This document shows positions 28,608 through 36,279 of a stretch of DNA of 64,000 nucleotides, piece after piece (the stretch's first letter is position 1; the number at the start of each line of letters is the position of its first letter). Source of the DNA: Humibacillus xanthopallidus (GTDB lineage Bacteria; Actinomycetota; Actinomycetes; Actinomycetales; Dermatophilaceae). The position numbers and the translations under genes were made by a program. The notes under the pieces were generated by a model. It worked only from the letters and a program-made list of their open reading frames with translations, ran no database searches and was not told where the DNA came from. The stretch is taken from NCBI RefSeq assembly GCF_006717145.1, contig NZ_VFQF01000002.1, positions 1,488,001 through 1,552,000 on the forward strand. Direction: 5' to 3'.

Positions 28608-31600
28608 CCGAGACCCTCGACCGCGCGCCCACCTCGGTGCACCACTCCGCCCGCGACATCGCCGCAGCCCTGGAGCTGCCACCCCCGACGCCGGAGCAGA
28701 CCGCGGTCATCGAGGCGGGGCCGGGCCCGCTGCTCGTCGTCGCCGGCGCCGGCTCGGGCAAGACCGAGACGATGGCTGCCCGGGTGGTGTGGCTCGTCGC
28801 CAACGAGCTGGTGACGCCCGACCAGGTGCTCGGCCTCACCTTCACCCGCAAGGCGGCGGCCGAGCTGTCCGCCCGCATCGGCAAGCGTCTACGCGGCCTC
28901 GAGCGGGCCGGCCTCTGGACGCCCCCGGCCGACGACGGCACTGGCGCCGAGGTGCTCGGCGGCACGCCGACCGTCTCCACCTACCACTCGTATGCCGGCC
29001 GGCTCGTGCGAGAGCACGCCCTCCGGGTCGGCATCGAGCCGGAGTTCCGCGTCCTCACCGAGGCGGGCGCGTGGCAGCTGGCGGCCGAGGCGGTGTCGCG
29101 ATGGGACGGGCCGATGGGCGGCATGTCACGCTCCGAGGGCAACATCATCGACGCGGTGATGTCGCTCGCGGGCGAGATGGCCGAGCACGTGCGCACTCCG
29201 GCCGAGGTCATGGCGCACCTCGACGACGTGCTCGCCCGGCTCCAGGCGCTGCCCGACGGTGACGGCCGCGGCAGCCTCGGCCCGGCCAGTGAGGTGCTCG
29301 CGGTGCTTCGCGAGCGCCGCCTCGTGCTGCCGATCGTCGACGCCTTCCTCGAGCTCAAGCGTTCGCGCGAGTCGCTCGACTTCGCCGACCAGATCGCCCT
29401 CGCGGCACGGCTCGCGTCGTCGATCCCGCAGGTCGGGGCGATCGAGCGCGACCGTTTCACCGCCGTCCTGCTCGACGAGTTCCAGGACACCTCCGAGGCC
29501 CAGCTGACCCTGCTGCGCAGCCTCTTCCACGACCCGGCTGTCGCGCTGACGGCCGTCGGCGACCCGAACCAGTCGATCTACGGCTGGCGGGGGGCGAGTG
29601 CGACGACCCTGCTGCGCTTCCCGACCGAGTTCGCCGGACGAGTCGGACCCGCCGACGTGCTGCCGCTCTCGACGAGCTGGCGCAACGACGAGCTCATCCT
29701 CGCCGCCGCCAACGTGACGGCGGGCCCGCTGGCGACGGCGCACGTGCAGCCGCTGGCGGCCCGACCCGGAGCCGGCCCCGGCACGGTCACCATCGACCGG
29801 CTCGAGTCCGCGGAGGCCGAGGCCGCGCACGTGGCCGCCTGGGTCGCCGCGCGCTGGCGCTCGCCGAGCGGCCGCCGCACCGGTCGGTCGGCGGCGGTGC
29901 TCTGCCGGCGCAGGTCGTCCTTCCCGCTCGTCATCGAGGCCCTGCGTGCTGAGAACCTGCCCGTCGAGGTCGTCGGGCTCGGCGGCCTGCTCGTGACGCC
30001 CGAGGTCAGCGACCTCGTCGCGGCGCTCTGGGTCGTGCAGGACCCCACCCGAGGCGACCAGCTCATGCGCCTCCTCGCCGGACCTGTCGTGCGCCTCGGT
30101 GCCGCCGACCTCGCCGGCCTCTGGGCATGGGCCCGCGACCTGCACGGTCGGCCGCCGCGCGCTGCCGACTCCCCCGGAGCGGCAGGAGAGGGCGAGAACG
30201 CCTCTGGCACAGGGGTTCTCGTGACCGGGGATGTTCCGACGGTGGAGCTCCCGACGGAGGAGCGCGGCGACATCGCACCCAGCGGTGCGGCAGAGCCTGA
30301 CAGCGAGCGGTCCGACGACGACCGCCGGGGGAGCGACCTCGCCTCCGACAGCGCCGACACCGCGACCCTCGTCGAGGCGCTCGACGAGCTGCCGCGGCCC
30401 GGCTGGGTGGCCCGCGACGGCGCCCGCCTCAGCGCCGAGGGCCTCCGGCGGCTGCACGCCCTCGCCGAGGTGGTGCGGCGGCTGCGGCGGCTCACCGCGC
30501 TGCCGCTCGTCGACCTCGTCGCCGAGGCGGAGGTGGCGCTCGGTCTCGACATCGAGGTGCTGGCGCGCCACGAGCACACCGCCTCGACGGCCCGGGTGCA
30601 CCTCGACGCGTTCGCCGACGTCGCCGCCCGCTACGCCACGAGCGCCGACCGGCCGACCCTGAGCGGCTTCCTCGCCTGGCTCGAGGCGGCACGCGAGCAG
30701 GAGCGCGGCCTCGACGCCGGCCACACCGAGTCCGACGCCGATGCCGTCCAGGTCCTCACGGTGCACGCGTCGAAGGGGCTCGAGTGGGACGTCGTGGCGA
30801 TCCCCGCGCTCGTCGAGGGCGCCTTCCCCGACCACGCCTCCACGTCCGTGTCGCCCGTCGACGGCGCCCAGCCGATCGAGTATGCCTGCTCGGGCACGCC
30901 CAAGGAGAAGGGCTGGCTCGTCGGGCTCGACTCGCTGCCCTACGACCTGCGCGGTGACCGCGACGGCCTCCCACACCTCGACTGGCGAGGCGTCGCCGAC
31001 CGCAAGCAGCTCGGGGCTGCCGTCGAGCAGTTCGCGCTCGAGGGTGGGCGGCACGCCGTGGCCGAGGAGCGCCGGCTCGCCTACGTCGCCGTGACCCGGG
31101 CGCGGGAGGACGTGCTGCTCACCACCCACGTGTGGGGCGCCACGAAGAAGACGCTGTCGGTGCCGAGTCGCTTCCTCCTCGAGATCCGCGACGCCCTTGG
31201 CGATGCCGCGACCCAGCAGGTGTGGCACCCGGCGCCCGAACCCGTCGAGGACTCCAAGGGCCGCGCCGTCGCGCCCACCAACCCCCACCTCGTCGACCCG
31301 GTGTCGGCGCCGTGGCCGCACGACCCCATGGCGCACCGTCGGGCCGCCCTCGTCGGGGTTGCCGACCGCCTCGCCGAGGCGGTGCGCTCGGGCGAACTGC
31401 CGCCCGCCGGCGACCCGCGCCTCGACGACCTCCGCCTCCTGCTCGCCGAGCAGGCCGCGCGCCGGTCACGCGGCGAGCCCGTCGTCGACGTGCCACGCCA
31501 TCTGTCGGCCTCTGCTGTCGTGTCGCTCGCGCGCGACGCGGAGGCCTTCGCGATGCACCTGCGCCGACCGATGCCGAGCGCACCCGCCGTCGCCGCGCGG

Positions 31601-32080
31601 CAGGGCACGGCGTTCCACGCGTGGATCGAGGAGCACTACTCGCGAGCTGCGATGGTCGACCTGCTCGACCTGCCCGGGAGTGCCGACGAGGGCGCCTCCG
31701 ACGACACCGACCTCGAGGTCATGAAGGAGCGCTTCCTCGCGAGCGAGTGGGCCGACCGGATCCCCGAGGAGATCGAGCTCTCGATCGAGACGGTCATCGA
31801 CGCCATCGCGGTGCGCGGCCGGGTCGACGCCGTCTTCGCCCGCGACGACGGCGGCTGGACCGTCGTCGACTGGAAGACGGGGGCTCGACCGACGGGCCGC
31901 GACGCGAGGGTGCGGGCCCTGCAGCTCGGCGCCTACGCCGTCGCCTTCGCCCGGCTCCGGGGCGTCGACCCCGCGCTCGTCGACGCGGCGTTCTACTACG
32001 CCGCCGAGGGCGTCACCGTGCGTCCTGACCTGCCGGGAGAGGCCGAGCTGGTCGACCTGCTCCGCACCCTGCCCGACTAG
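28604..32080 (+). CDS. adnB: AdnB-type helicase-nuclease subunit
   Basis: 1158 residues from GTG 28604, which overlaps the adnA stop. Motor: Q-motif-like PTPEQTAVIEAG, Walker A AGAGSGKTETMAARV (about 46-60), LTFTRKAAAELSARI, motif II VLLDEFQDTSEAQ and GDPNQSIYGWRGA; motif V/VI VLTVHASKGLEWD and RLAYVAVTRARE. The nuclease domain near the C-terminus has RGRVDAVFARDDGG and VVDWKTGARPTG. Compared with the roughly 1100-residue mycobacterial AdnB there is an acidic, Ser/Gly-rich insertion at about residues 522-589 within the motor. Together with AdnA it forms the main ATP-driven end-resection machine. Confidence 0.93.
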   Translation: MTETLDRAPTSVHHSARDIAAALELPPPTPEQTAVIEAGPGPLLVVAGAGSGKTETMAARVVWLVANELVTPDQVLGLTFTRKAAAELSARIGKRLRGLERAGLWTPPADDGTGAEVLGGTPTVSTYHSYAGRLVREHALRVGIEPEFRVLTEAGAWQLAAEAVSRWDGPMGGMSRSEGNIIDAVMSLAGEMAEHVRTPAEVMAHLDDVLARLQALPDGDGRGSLGPASEVLAVLRERRLVLPIVDAFLELKRSRESLDFADQIALAARLASSIPQVGAIERDRFTAVLLDEFQDTSEAQLTLLRSLFHDPAVALTAVGDPNQSIYGWRGASATTLLRFPTEFAGRVGPADVLPLSTSWRNDELILAAANVTAGPLATAHVQPLAARPGAGPGTVTIDRLESAEAEAAHVAAWVAARWRSPSGRRTGRSAAVLCRRRSSFPLVIEALRAENLPVEVVGLGGLLVTPEVSDLVAALWVVQDPTRGDQLMRLLAGPVVRLGAADLAGLWAWARDLHGRPPRAADSPGAAGEGENASGTGVLVTGDVPTVELPTEERGDIAPSGAAEPDSERSDDDRRGSDLASDSADTATLVEALDELPRPGWVARDGARLSAEGLRRLHALAEVVRRLRRLTALPLVDLVAEAEVALGLDIEVLARHEHTASTARVHLDAFADVAARYATSADRPTLSGFLAWLEAAREQERGLDAGHTESDADAVQVLTVHASKGLEWDVVAIPALVEGAFPDHASTSVSPVDGAQPIEYACSGTPKEKGWLVGLDSLPYDLRGDRDGLPHLDWRGVADRKQLGAAVEQFALEGGRHAVAEERRLAYVAVTRAREDVLLTTHVWGATKKTLSVPSRFLLEIRDALGDAATQQVWHPAPEPVEDSKGRAVAPTNPHLVDPVSAPWPHDPMAHRRAALVGVADRLAEAVRSGELPPAGDPRLDDLRLLLAEQAARRSRGEPVVDVPRHLSASAVVSLARDAEAFAMHLRRPMPSAPAVAARQGTAFHAWIEEHYSRAAMVDLLDLPGSADEGASDDTDLEVMKERFLASEWADRIPEEIELSIETVIDAIAVRGRVDAVFARDDGGWTVVDWKTGARPTGRDARVRALQLGAYAVAFARLRGVDPALVDAAFYYAAEGVTVRPDLPGEAELVDLLRTLPD

Positions 32081-32096
32081 ACCGCCTCCGCACCCC

Positions 32097-32344
32097 GTCG
32101 AGTGGCCGCGTCGTCACACGAGCGAGTGGCCCTACTGCGTCGAGTGTCCGCGTCGCCACACCACAGAGATGGGTCGGTCGTCGGCGAACGGTGGCGTGTG
32201 GGACCAAGTGGCCCTACTGCGTCGAGTGGCCGCGTCGTCACACGAGCGAGTGGCCCTGCTGCGTCGAGTGGCCGCGTCGTCACACCACAGAGATGGGTCG
32301 GTCGTCGGCGAACGGTGGCGTGTGGGACCAGGTGGCCACTCGAG
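32097..32344. repeat. Tandem duplication of a 124-bp intergenic unit
   Basis: Two near-identical 124-base copies, 32097-32220 and 32221-32344. Each contains several CGAGTGGCC motifs and the block ACACCACAGAGATGGGTCGG followed by CGTCGGCGAACGGTGG. CGAGTGGCC is the reverse complement of the GGCCACTCG core of the adjoining 34-base repeats. The region is between adnB (+) and a convergent kinase-like gene (-). Both strands are open in several frames, but the resulting peptides are repeat translations and not credible genes. Confidence 0.85.
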
Positions 32345-32420
32345 CTGTGGGGCGGGTGAGGTCGCGGGGCCACTCGAGCTGTGGGGCGGGTGAGGTCGCG
32401 CGGCCACTCGAGGTGGGGGG
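32334..32420. repeat. 34-bp repeats with GGCCACTCGAG core
   Basis: GGCCACTCGAG starts at 32334, 32368 and 32402 (period 34), followed each time by (C/G)TGTGGGG-like sequence and GCGGGTGAGGTCGCG. The same core and G-rich spacer are found at 11034-11130. This identifies a dispersed intergenic element family, here opposite in orientation to the CGAGTGGCC motifs of the 124-base units beside it. Confidence 0.8.
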
Positions 32421-32437
32421 AGAGGGACGTGCCGGCG

Positions 32438-33883
32438 TCAACTGCGCGCGTCGTGAGCGGGGTGGTCGGGACGGTGCTCGACGGGGACGAACTCCGACGC
32501 GCCCTCGTGCAGGTCGAGCAGACCGTCGTCCTCCTCGGGCAAGGCCTCGACCTCGTCGATCTCGAAGGTCGACGTGCTGTCGCCCGACGCGACGAAGGGC
32601 ACCGCCGAGGAGTCGGCGGGCGACCCGGGCGGGGTCTGACGGGCCATCTGGCCTCTGGCCTGTCCAGGCGCCTCGGTCCAGGCCCCGGCGCCACCGCGTC
32701 CGGCACCGTCCACCGCGTCGCCCGCGTCGCCCGCGTCGCCCGCGTCGCCCGCGTCGCCCGCGTCGCCGAGCAGACCGGTCATGGCGACGGCTTGGGTCTC
32801 GGCCAGCATCGGGAAGGGATGGTGGGGCGCGGTGGCGTCCCACTCGGGCGCGGGTGGCGCCTCCGGGTCGTCCGGGTCGAGCGCGCTGGCCAGCGCGGCC
32901 TTCTCGCCGGCGCGGCGGGACCGCTCGCTGCGGGCCGCATCCTCACGGGCGTGCCGCTCGTCGTCCTGCTCGATGCGGTCGGCGAGCTCGCGCAGGCGCT
33001 CGGCCGTGCGCTCCACGAGGGCGAGGTCGCCGCTCGAGAGCGCCCGCAGCAGGGTGCGCAGGGGCGTCATCTCCGCCGCCAGCCGTGCCCTGGCGACGAG
33101 GGCTCCGTCGGGTCGCTCGACGCGCGACCGGGCATAGCTCTCGAGCACCGAGTCGAGCGTGTCGGGCCCGGCCCGGGCCACGAGGTCGGCGAAGTCGTCG
33201 GCCGGGTCACCGACCCGCGACTCCTCCCACGCGAGCACCCCGCGCACGTGGCCGCTGCCGGCGTCCTGCTCGTCGTCGAAGGACGCGAGCACGTTGGCGC
33301 CGGTGAAGGCGCCGTGCACCGGGCTCGGTGCGAAGCGCCACAGCGACACGTCCTCGAGCATCCGCTCCCAGCGCGTCAGCAGGTCGGTGGGCACGTGGCC
33401 GGTCGCTGCCGCCCGGTCGAGCTCGGAGAGCTGGCGCCGGCGGTGGGCCTCCGCGTCGTAGGTCGGCCGCCCAGCCTCTTCGAAGAGCAGGAGCTCGACG
33501 TTGTGGATGTGGGCGAGCGTGCGCCCCACCGCCTCGGCAAGCGGCCCCGGAGGGATGGCGGAGAAGTCGAGCGGTCGCCCCGGCACCCGCAGGTAGACGG
33601 CGGCACGGCCCTCTGCGACGGGCGCGTGGCCGCGCACCATCGGCATCGCGACATCGAGCCGGCGCCCGAGCAACGTCGAGAGCGCCGCGACGTCGTCGAG
33701 CATGGCCCCGGCAGCCGGGGTGAGCGGTGCCTTGACGACCCAGCGGCGGTCCTGGCTGTCCTGCACGTAGGCGACCTCGAAGAGATCGCCGGGCACGACC
33801 CGAACCCCCTCGACCGAGACCGGGTCGAGCCCCGGCACGGCGGAGCTCGCCAGCGCGGCGAGGACGAGCGGGCTGCGACTCAC
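32438..33883 (-). CDS. APH/maltokinase-fold protein lacking catalytic Asp residues (putative pseudokinase)
   Basis: 481 residues from GTG 33883. Aminoglycoside-phosphotransferase-like fold: RRWVVKAPLTPAAGAMLDDV (ATP-site Lys), YLRVPGRPLDFSAIPPG, HIHNVELLLFEEAG. The Brenner motif HGDxxxxN reads HGAFTGAN (Ala from GCC near 33310), and the metal-binding Asp after the strand, usually in VLDW, is Ala (GVLAWEESRVGDPADDF). Both catalytic aspartates are therefore missing while the ATP-site Lys and the Asn remain. The C-terminal 150 residues are charged and low-complexity with six Gly-Asp-Ala repeats. Homologues sit between adnB and nudC in related actinobacteria, so the position is conserved although activity may not be. 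Confidence 0.72.
   Translation of the reverse strand: MSRSPLVLAALASSAVPGLDPVSVEGVRVVPGDLFEVAYVQDSQDRRWVVKAPLTPAAGAMLDDVAALSTLLGRRLDVAMPMVRGHAPVAEGRAAVYLRVPGRPLDFSAIPPGPLAEAVGRTLAHIHNVELLLFEEAGRPTYDAEAHRRRQLSELDRAAATGHVPTDLLTRWERMLEDVSLWRFAPSPVHGAFTGANVLASFDDEQDAGSGHVRGVLAWEESRVGDPADDFADLVARAGPDTLDSVLESYARSRVERPDGALVARARLAAEMTPLRTLLRALSSGDLALVERTAERLRELADRIEQDDERHAREDAARSERSRRAGEKAALASALDPDDPEAPPAPEWDATAPHHPFPMLAETQAVAMTGLLGDAGDAGDAGDAGDAGDAVDGAGRGGAGAWTEAPGQARGQMARQTPPGSPADSSAVPFVASGDSTSTFEIDEVEALPEEDDGLLDLHEGASEFVPVEHRPDHPAHDARS
32714..32767. repeat. 9-bp tandem repeat inside the kinase-like gene
   Basis: Six perfect CGCGTCGCC units in 54 bases, encoding (Gly-Asp-Ala)6 on the - strand. Being a multiple of 3, changes in copy number would keep the frame and only alter linker length. 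Confidence 0.9.
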
Positions 33884-33968
33884 ACGTCCACGGTATGCCG
33901 CGGGGCGGGCCGAGCGTGGGAGGCGAGCCCTCGTCGGGGCGGGGCGCCCGGCACCTAAGGTGGGGAGA

Positions 33969-34988
33969 GTGTCCCTGACGCCTCCCCGCACCCACACGAG
34001 ACGTGACCCGCAGGACGACCGGCTGCGCGACCTCGCCCTGGCACGCGGTGGCCTCGACCGCGTCGCGCACGAGCGGACCCACCCCACGGTCGTCGATGAC
34101 CTGCTCGGCGATCCCGCGACCAGAGTCGTCGAGCTGCGCGGTGAGCACCTGCGCGTCCGGTCCGGCGGCGGTGGCGACCTCGCCCTCCACTTCCGGGCGC
34201 CGGTCGAGGCCGACCGGGCGGGGCTGGGGCTGCATCTGGGCCGCGGACCGGACGGCACGGCATACCTCGGCGTCGTGTCGTCGGAGCCCGCGCCCGAGAA
34301 CGCCCCCGAGCCGGCATCGGCGGCCGGCGCCGACGGGCCGGGCGAGGCCGAGACGTGGCTGACCCTGCGACAGGCGGGTGAGGCGCTCGGCGCCCGCGAC
34401 GCCGGGCTCTTCACGACGGCGCTCGCCCTGTCCAACTGGCACGCGACGCACCGGCACTGCCCGCGCTGCGGCGCCGAGACCGAACCGACCCAGGCGGGCT
34501 GGGTGCGCCGGTGCGTGCGCGACGGCAGCGAGCACTACCCCCGCACCGACCCCGCGGTCATCATGTCGGTCATCGACCCCGACTACCGACTGCTGCTCGG
34601 GCGCGGCGCGCACTGGCCGGAGGGGCGCTTCTCGGTGCTCGCGGGCTTCGTCGAGCCGGGGGAGTCGTTCGAGGACGCGGTCGCCCGTGAGGTCGCGGAG
34701 GAGGTCGGCATCCGCATCGACGACGCCCGCTACCTCGGCAACCAGCCGTGGCCCTTCCCCTCCTCGCTCATGGTCGGCTACGCCGCGACGACGACGGAGA
34801 CCGAGCTGCGCATCGACCCCGCCGAGATCGCAGAGGCTCGGTGGGTGACGCGCGAGGAGTACCGAGCTCTGTTGTCCAGCAACGAGATCCGCACACCGAG
34901 TGGCATCTCGATCGCCAAGCGCATCATCGAGCACTGGCTCGGTGCGACCGTCGAGTCGGTCGCTGGGCCGTCCGTGGTCGACCGTTGA
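33969..34988 (+). CDS. nudC: NAD(+) diphosphatase / RNA de-NADding enzyme NudC
   Basis: 339 residues from GTG 33969, with AAGG 8 bases upstream; GTG 33960 is an alternative. Zinc ribbon with HCPRCGAETEP and a later Cys in RRCVRDGSEHYPRTDP. Nudix box GFVEPGESFEDAVAREV, with EEVGI immediately after it, then the NudC signature NQPWPFPSSLM (usually SQPWPFPxS). It hydrolyses NAD(H) to NMN(H) and AMP and removes NAD caps from RNA 5' ends. The order adnB - nudC - mycoredoxin - uvrD2 matches M. tuberculosis Rv3201c to Rv3198c. It is divergent from the kinase-like gene. Confidence 0.95.
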   Translation: MSLTPPRTHTRRDPQDDRLRDLALARGGLDRVAHERTHPTVVDDLLGDPATRVVELRGEHLRVRSGGGGDLALHFRAPVEADRAGLGLHLGRGPDGTAYLGVVSSEPAPENAPEPASAAGADGPGEAETWLTLRQAGEALGARDAGLFTTALALSNWHATHRHCPRCGAETEPTQAGWVRRCVRDGSEHYPRTDPAVIMSVIDPDYRLLLGRGAHWPEGRFSVLAGFVEPGESFEDAVAREVAEEVGIRIDDARYLGNQPWPFPSSLMVGYAATTTETELRIDPAEIAEARWVTREEYRALLSSNEIRTPSGISIAKRIIEHWLGATVESVAGPSVVDR

Positions 34989-35001
34989 CGCGTCGGGCCC
35001 G

Positions 35002-35037
35002 GACCCCGCTGACCCCGCGGACCCCGCTGACCCCGGA
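35002..35037. repeat. 9-bp tandem repeat after nudC
   Basis: Four GACCCCG(C/G)(T/G/A) units start at 35002, 35011, 35020 and 35029 in the 62-base convergent gap between nudC and the mycoredoxin gene. Confidence 0.7.
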
Positions 35038-35050
35038 GTAGCCGGGCGCG

Positions 35051-35365
35051 TCAGGCGCTCAGGCGAGCCCGCACCTCGGCGAGGGAGGGGTTCGTCGCCG
35101 CCGACCCGTCGGGGAAGAGGACAGTGGGCACCGTCCGGTTGCCGTCGTTGACTCTCTCGACGAAGTCGACGTGCTCGGGGTTCGCCTCGATGTCGATCTC
35201 GGTGAAGGGCACGCCCTCCCGGTCGAGCTGCGACCTGAGCCGGCGGCAGTAGCCGCACCACGACGTCGTGAACATCGTGACCGAGCCCGCGTCAGGCGTG
35301 AGGTCCGGGGCCGGGGGCGCCTCGGGGGTCGCGTCGGCGGTCACATCGGGCGTCGCGTGGGACAT
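35051..35365 (-). CDS. mrx1: Mycoredoxin (glutaredoxin-like)
   Basis: 104 residues from ATG 35365 (MSHATPDVTADATPE); an open extension to 35458 looks non-coding. After an acidic Pro/Ala N-terminal tail of about 27 residues comes a glutaredoxin fold, VTMFTTSWCGYCRRLRSQL, with the CGYC redox motif of mycoredoxin-1, then NRTVPTVLFPDGS (cis-Pro loop). It reduces protein-mycothiol mixed disulfides in the cytosol. The neighbours nudC and uvrD2 are those of Rv3198A in M. tuberculosis. The 30-residue tail is longer than in the mycobacterial protein. Confidence 0.9.
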   Translation of the reverse strand: MSHATPDVTADATPEAPPAPDLTPDAGSVTMFTTSWCGYCRRLRSQLDREGVPFTEIDIEANPEHVDFVERVNDGNRTVPTVLFPDGSAATNPSLAEVRARLSA

Positions 35366-35439
35366 GCAGTTCCTCGGGTCTGTGGACGAAGGTGGACGGG
35401 TCTCGTCGCAGGGTCGGCTCTCGATGCAAGGATGAGCCC

Positions 35440-36279
35440 ATGGCCCGCCACCGTGCAAAGCGACCCAAGAAGATGGACCTCGAGGTCTACAACGTCGAGG
35501 TGCGACGGCTGCAGGCCGACCTCGTGTCCTTCCAGGAGTGGGTGCGGGCGACCGGCCAACGCGTGGTCGTCGTCTTCGAGGGGCGCGACGCGGCCGGCAA
35601 GGGCTCGGCGATCAAGCGCATCACCGAGTACCTCAGCCCCCGCGTCGCTCGCATCGCGGCGCTCCCGGCGCCCACCGACCGCGAGAAGACCGAGTGGTAC
35701 TTCCAGCGCTACATCGCCCACCTGCCGGCTGCCGGCGAGATGGTCCTCTTCGACCGGTCCTGGTACAACCGCGCCGGCGTCGAGCGGGTCATGGGCTTCT
35801 GCACCGACGAGCAGTACTCCCTCTTCCTCGAGCAGGCTCCGCTCTTCGAGAAGATGCTCGTCGACGACGGGGTCATCCTGCGCAAGTACTGGTTCAGCGT
35901 CTCCGACGTCGAGCAGGAGCGGCGCTTCCGCTCCCGGGCCAAGGACCCCATGCGCCAGTGGAAGCTCTCGCCGATGGACCTCGAGTCGATCACCCGCTGG
36001 GAGGACTACTCGGAGGCCAAGGACATCATGATGGACGCCACGAGCACCGACTGGGCGCCGTGGCACGTCGTCGAGTCGGAGGACAAGCGGCGTTCGCGGG
36101 TCAACGTCATGAACCACCTGCTGACCTCCATCCCGCACGAGCCGATGGAGGCCGAGGTGCCGCCCATCCCCGACCGCCCGGCCCCGCGTGGCTACGAGCG
36201 CCCCCCGCAGGACGGCCAGAACTACGTGCACGACCACGCCGCCGACGTCATGCGACTCGCCAAGGGTGATCCGTCCTGA
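35440..36279 (+). CDS. ppk2: Polyphosphate kinase 2 family protein
   Basis: 279 residues from ATG 35440. Walker A FEGRDAAGKGSAIKR (about 40-54), Walker B/lid FDRSWYNRAGVERVMGF, and SRAKDPMRQWKLSPMDL, the canonical PPK2 signature. PPK2 uses polyphosphate to phosphorylate nucleoside di- (class I) or monophosphates; length and motifs fit class I, making ATP/GTP from ADP/GDP. It lies in front of uvrD2 and overlaps it by 4 bases (CTGA). I do not recall ppk2 at this place in mycobacteria, so it may be an insertion into the conserved order. Coupling to a helicase could provide local ATP; this is only a suggestion. Confidence 0.94.
   Translation: MARHRAKRPKKMDLEVYNVEVRRLQADLVSFQEWVRATGQRVVVVFEGRDAAGKGSAIKRITEYLSPRVARIAALPAPTDREKTEWYFQRYIAHLPAAGEMVLFDRSWYNRAGVERVMGFCTDEQYSLFLEQAPLFEKMLVDDGVILRKYWFSVSDVEQERRFRSRAKDPMRQWKLSPMDLESITRWEDYSEAKDIMMDATSTDWAPWHVVESEDKRRSRVNVMNHLLTSIPHEPMEAEVPPIPDRPAPRGYERPPQDGQNYVHDHAADVMRLAKGDPS

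Noticed and set aside
32191-33306. Open frame with repeated Trp-Pro-Arg-Arg-His-Thr peptides
   Set aside because: It is a translation of the 124-bp repeat followed by antisense of the kinase-like gene; no ribosome site and no codon bias.
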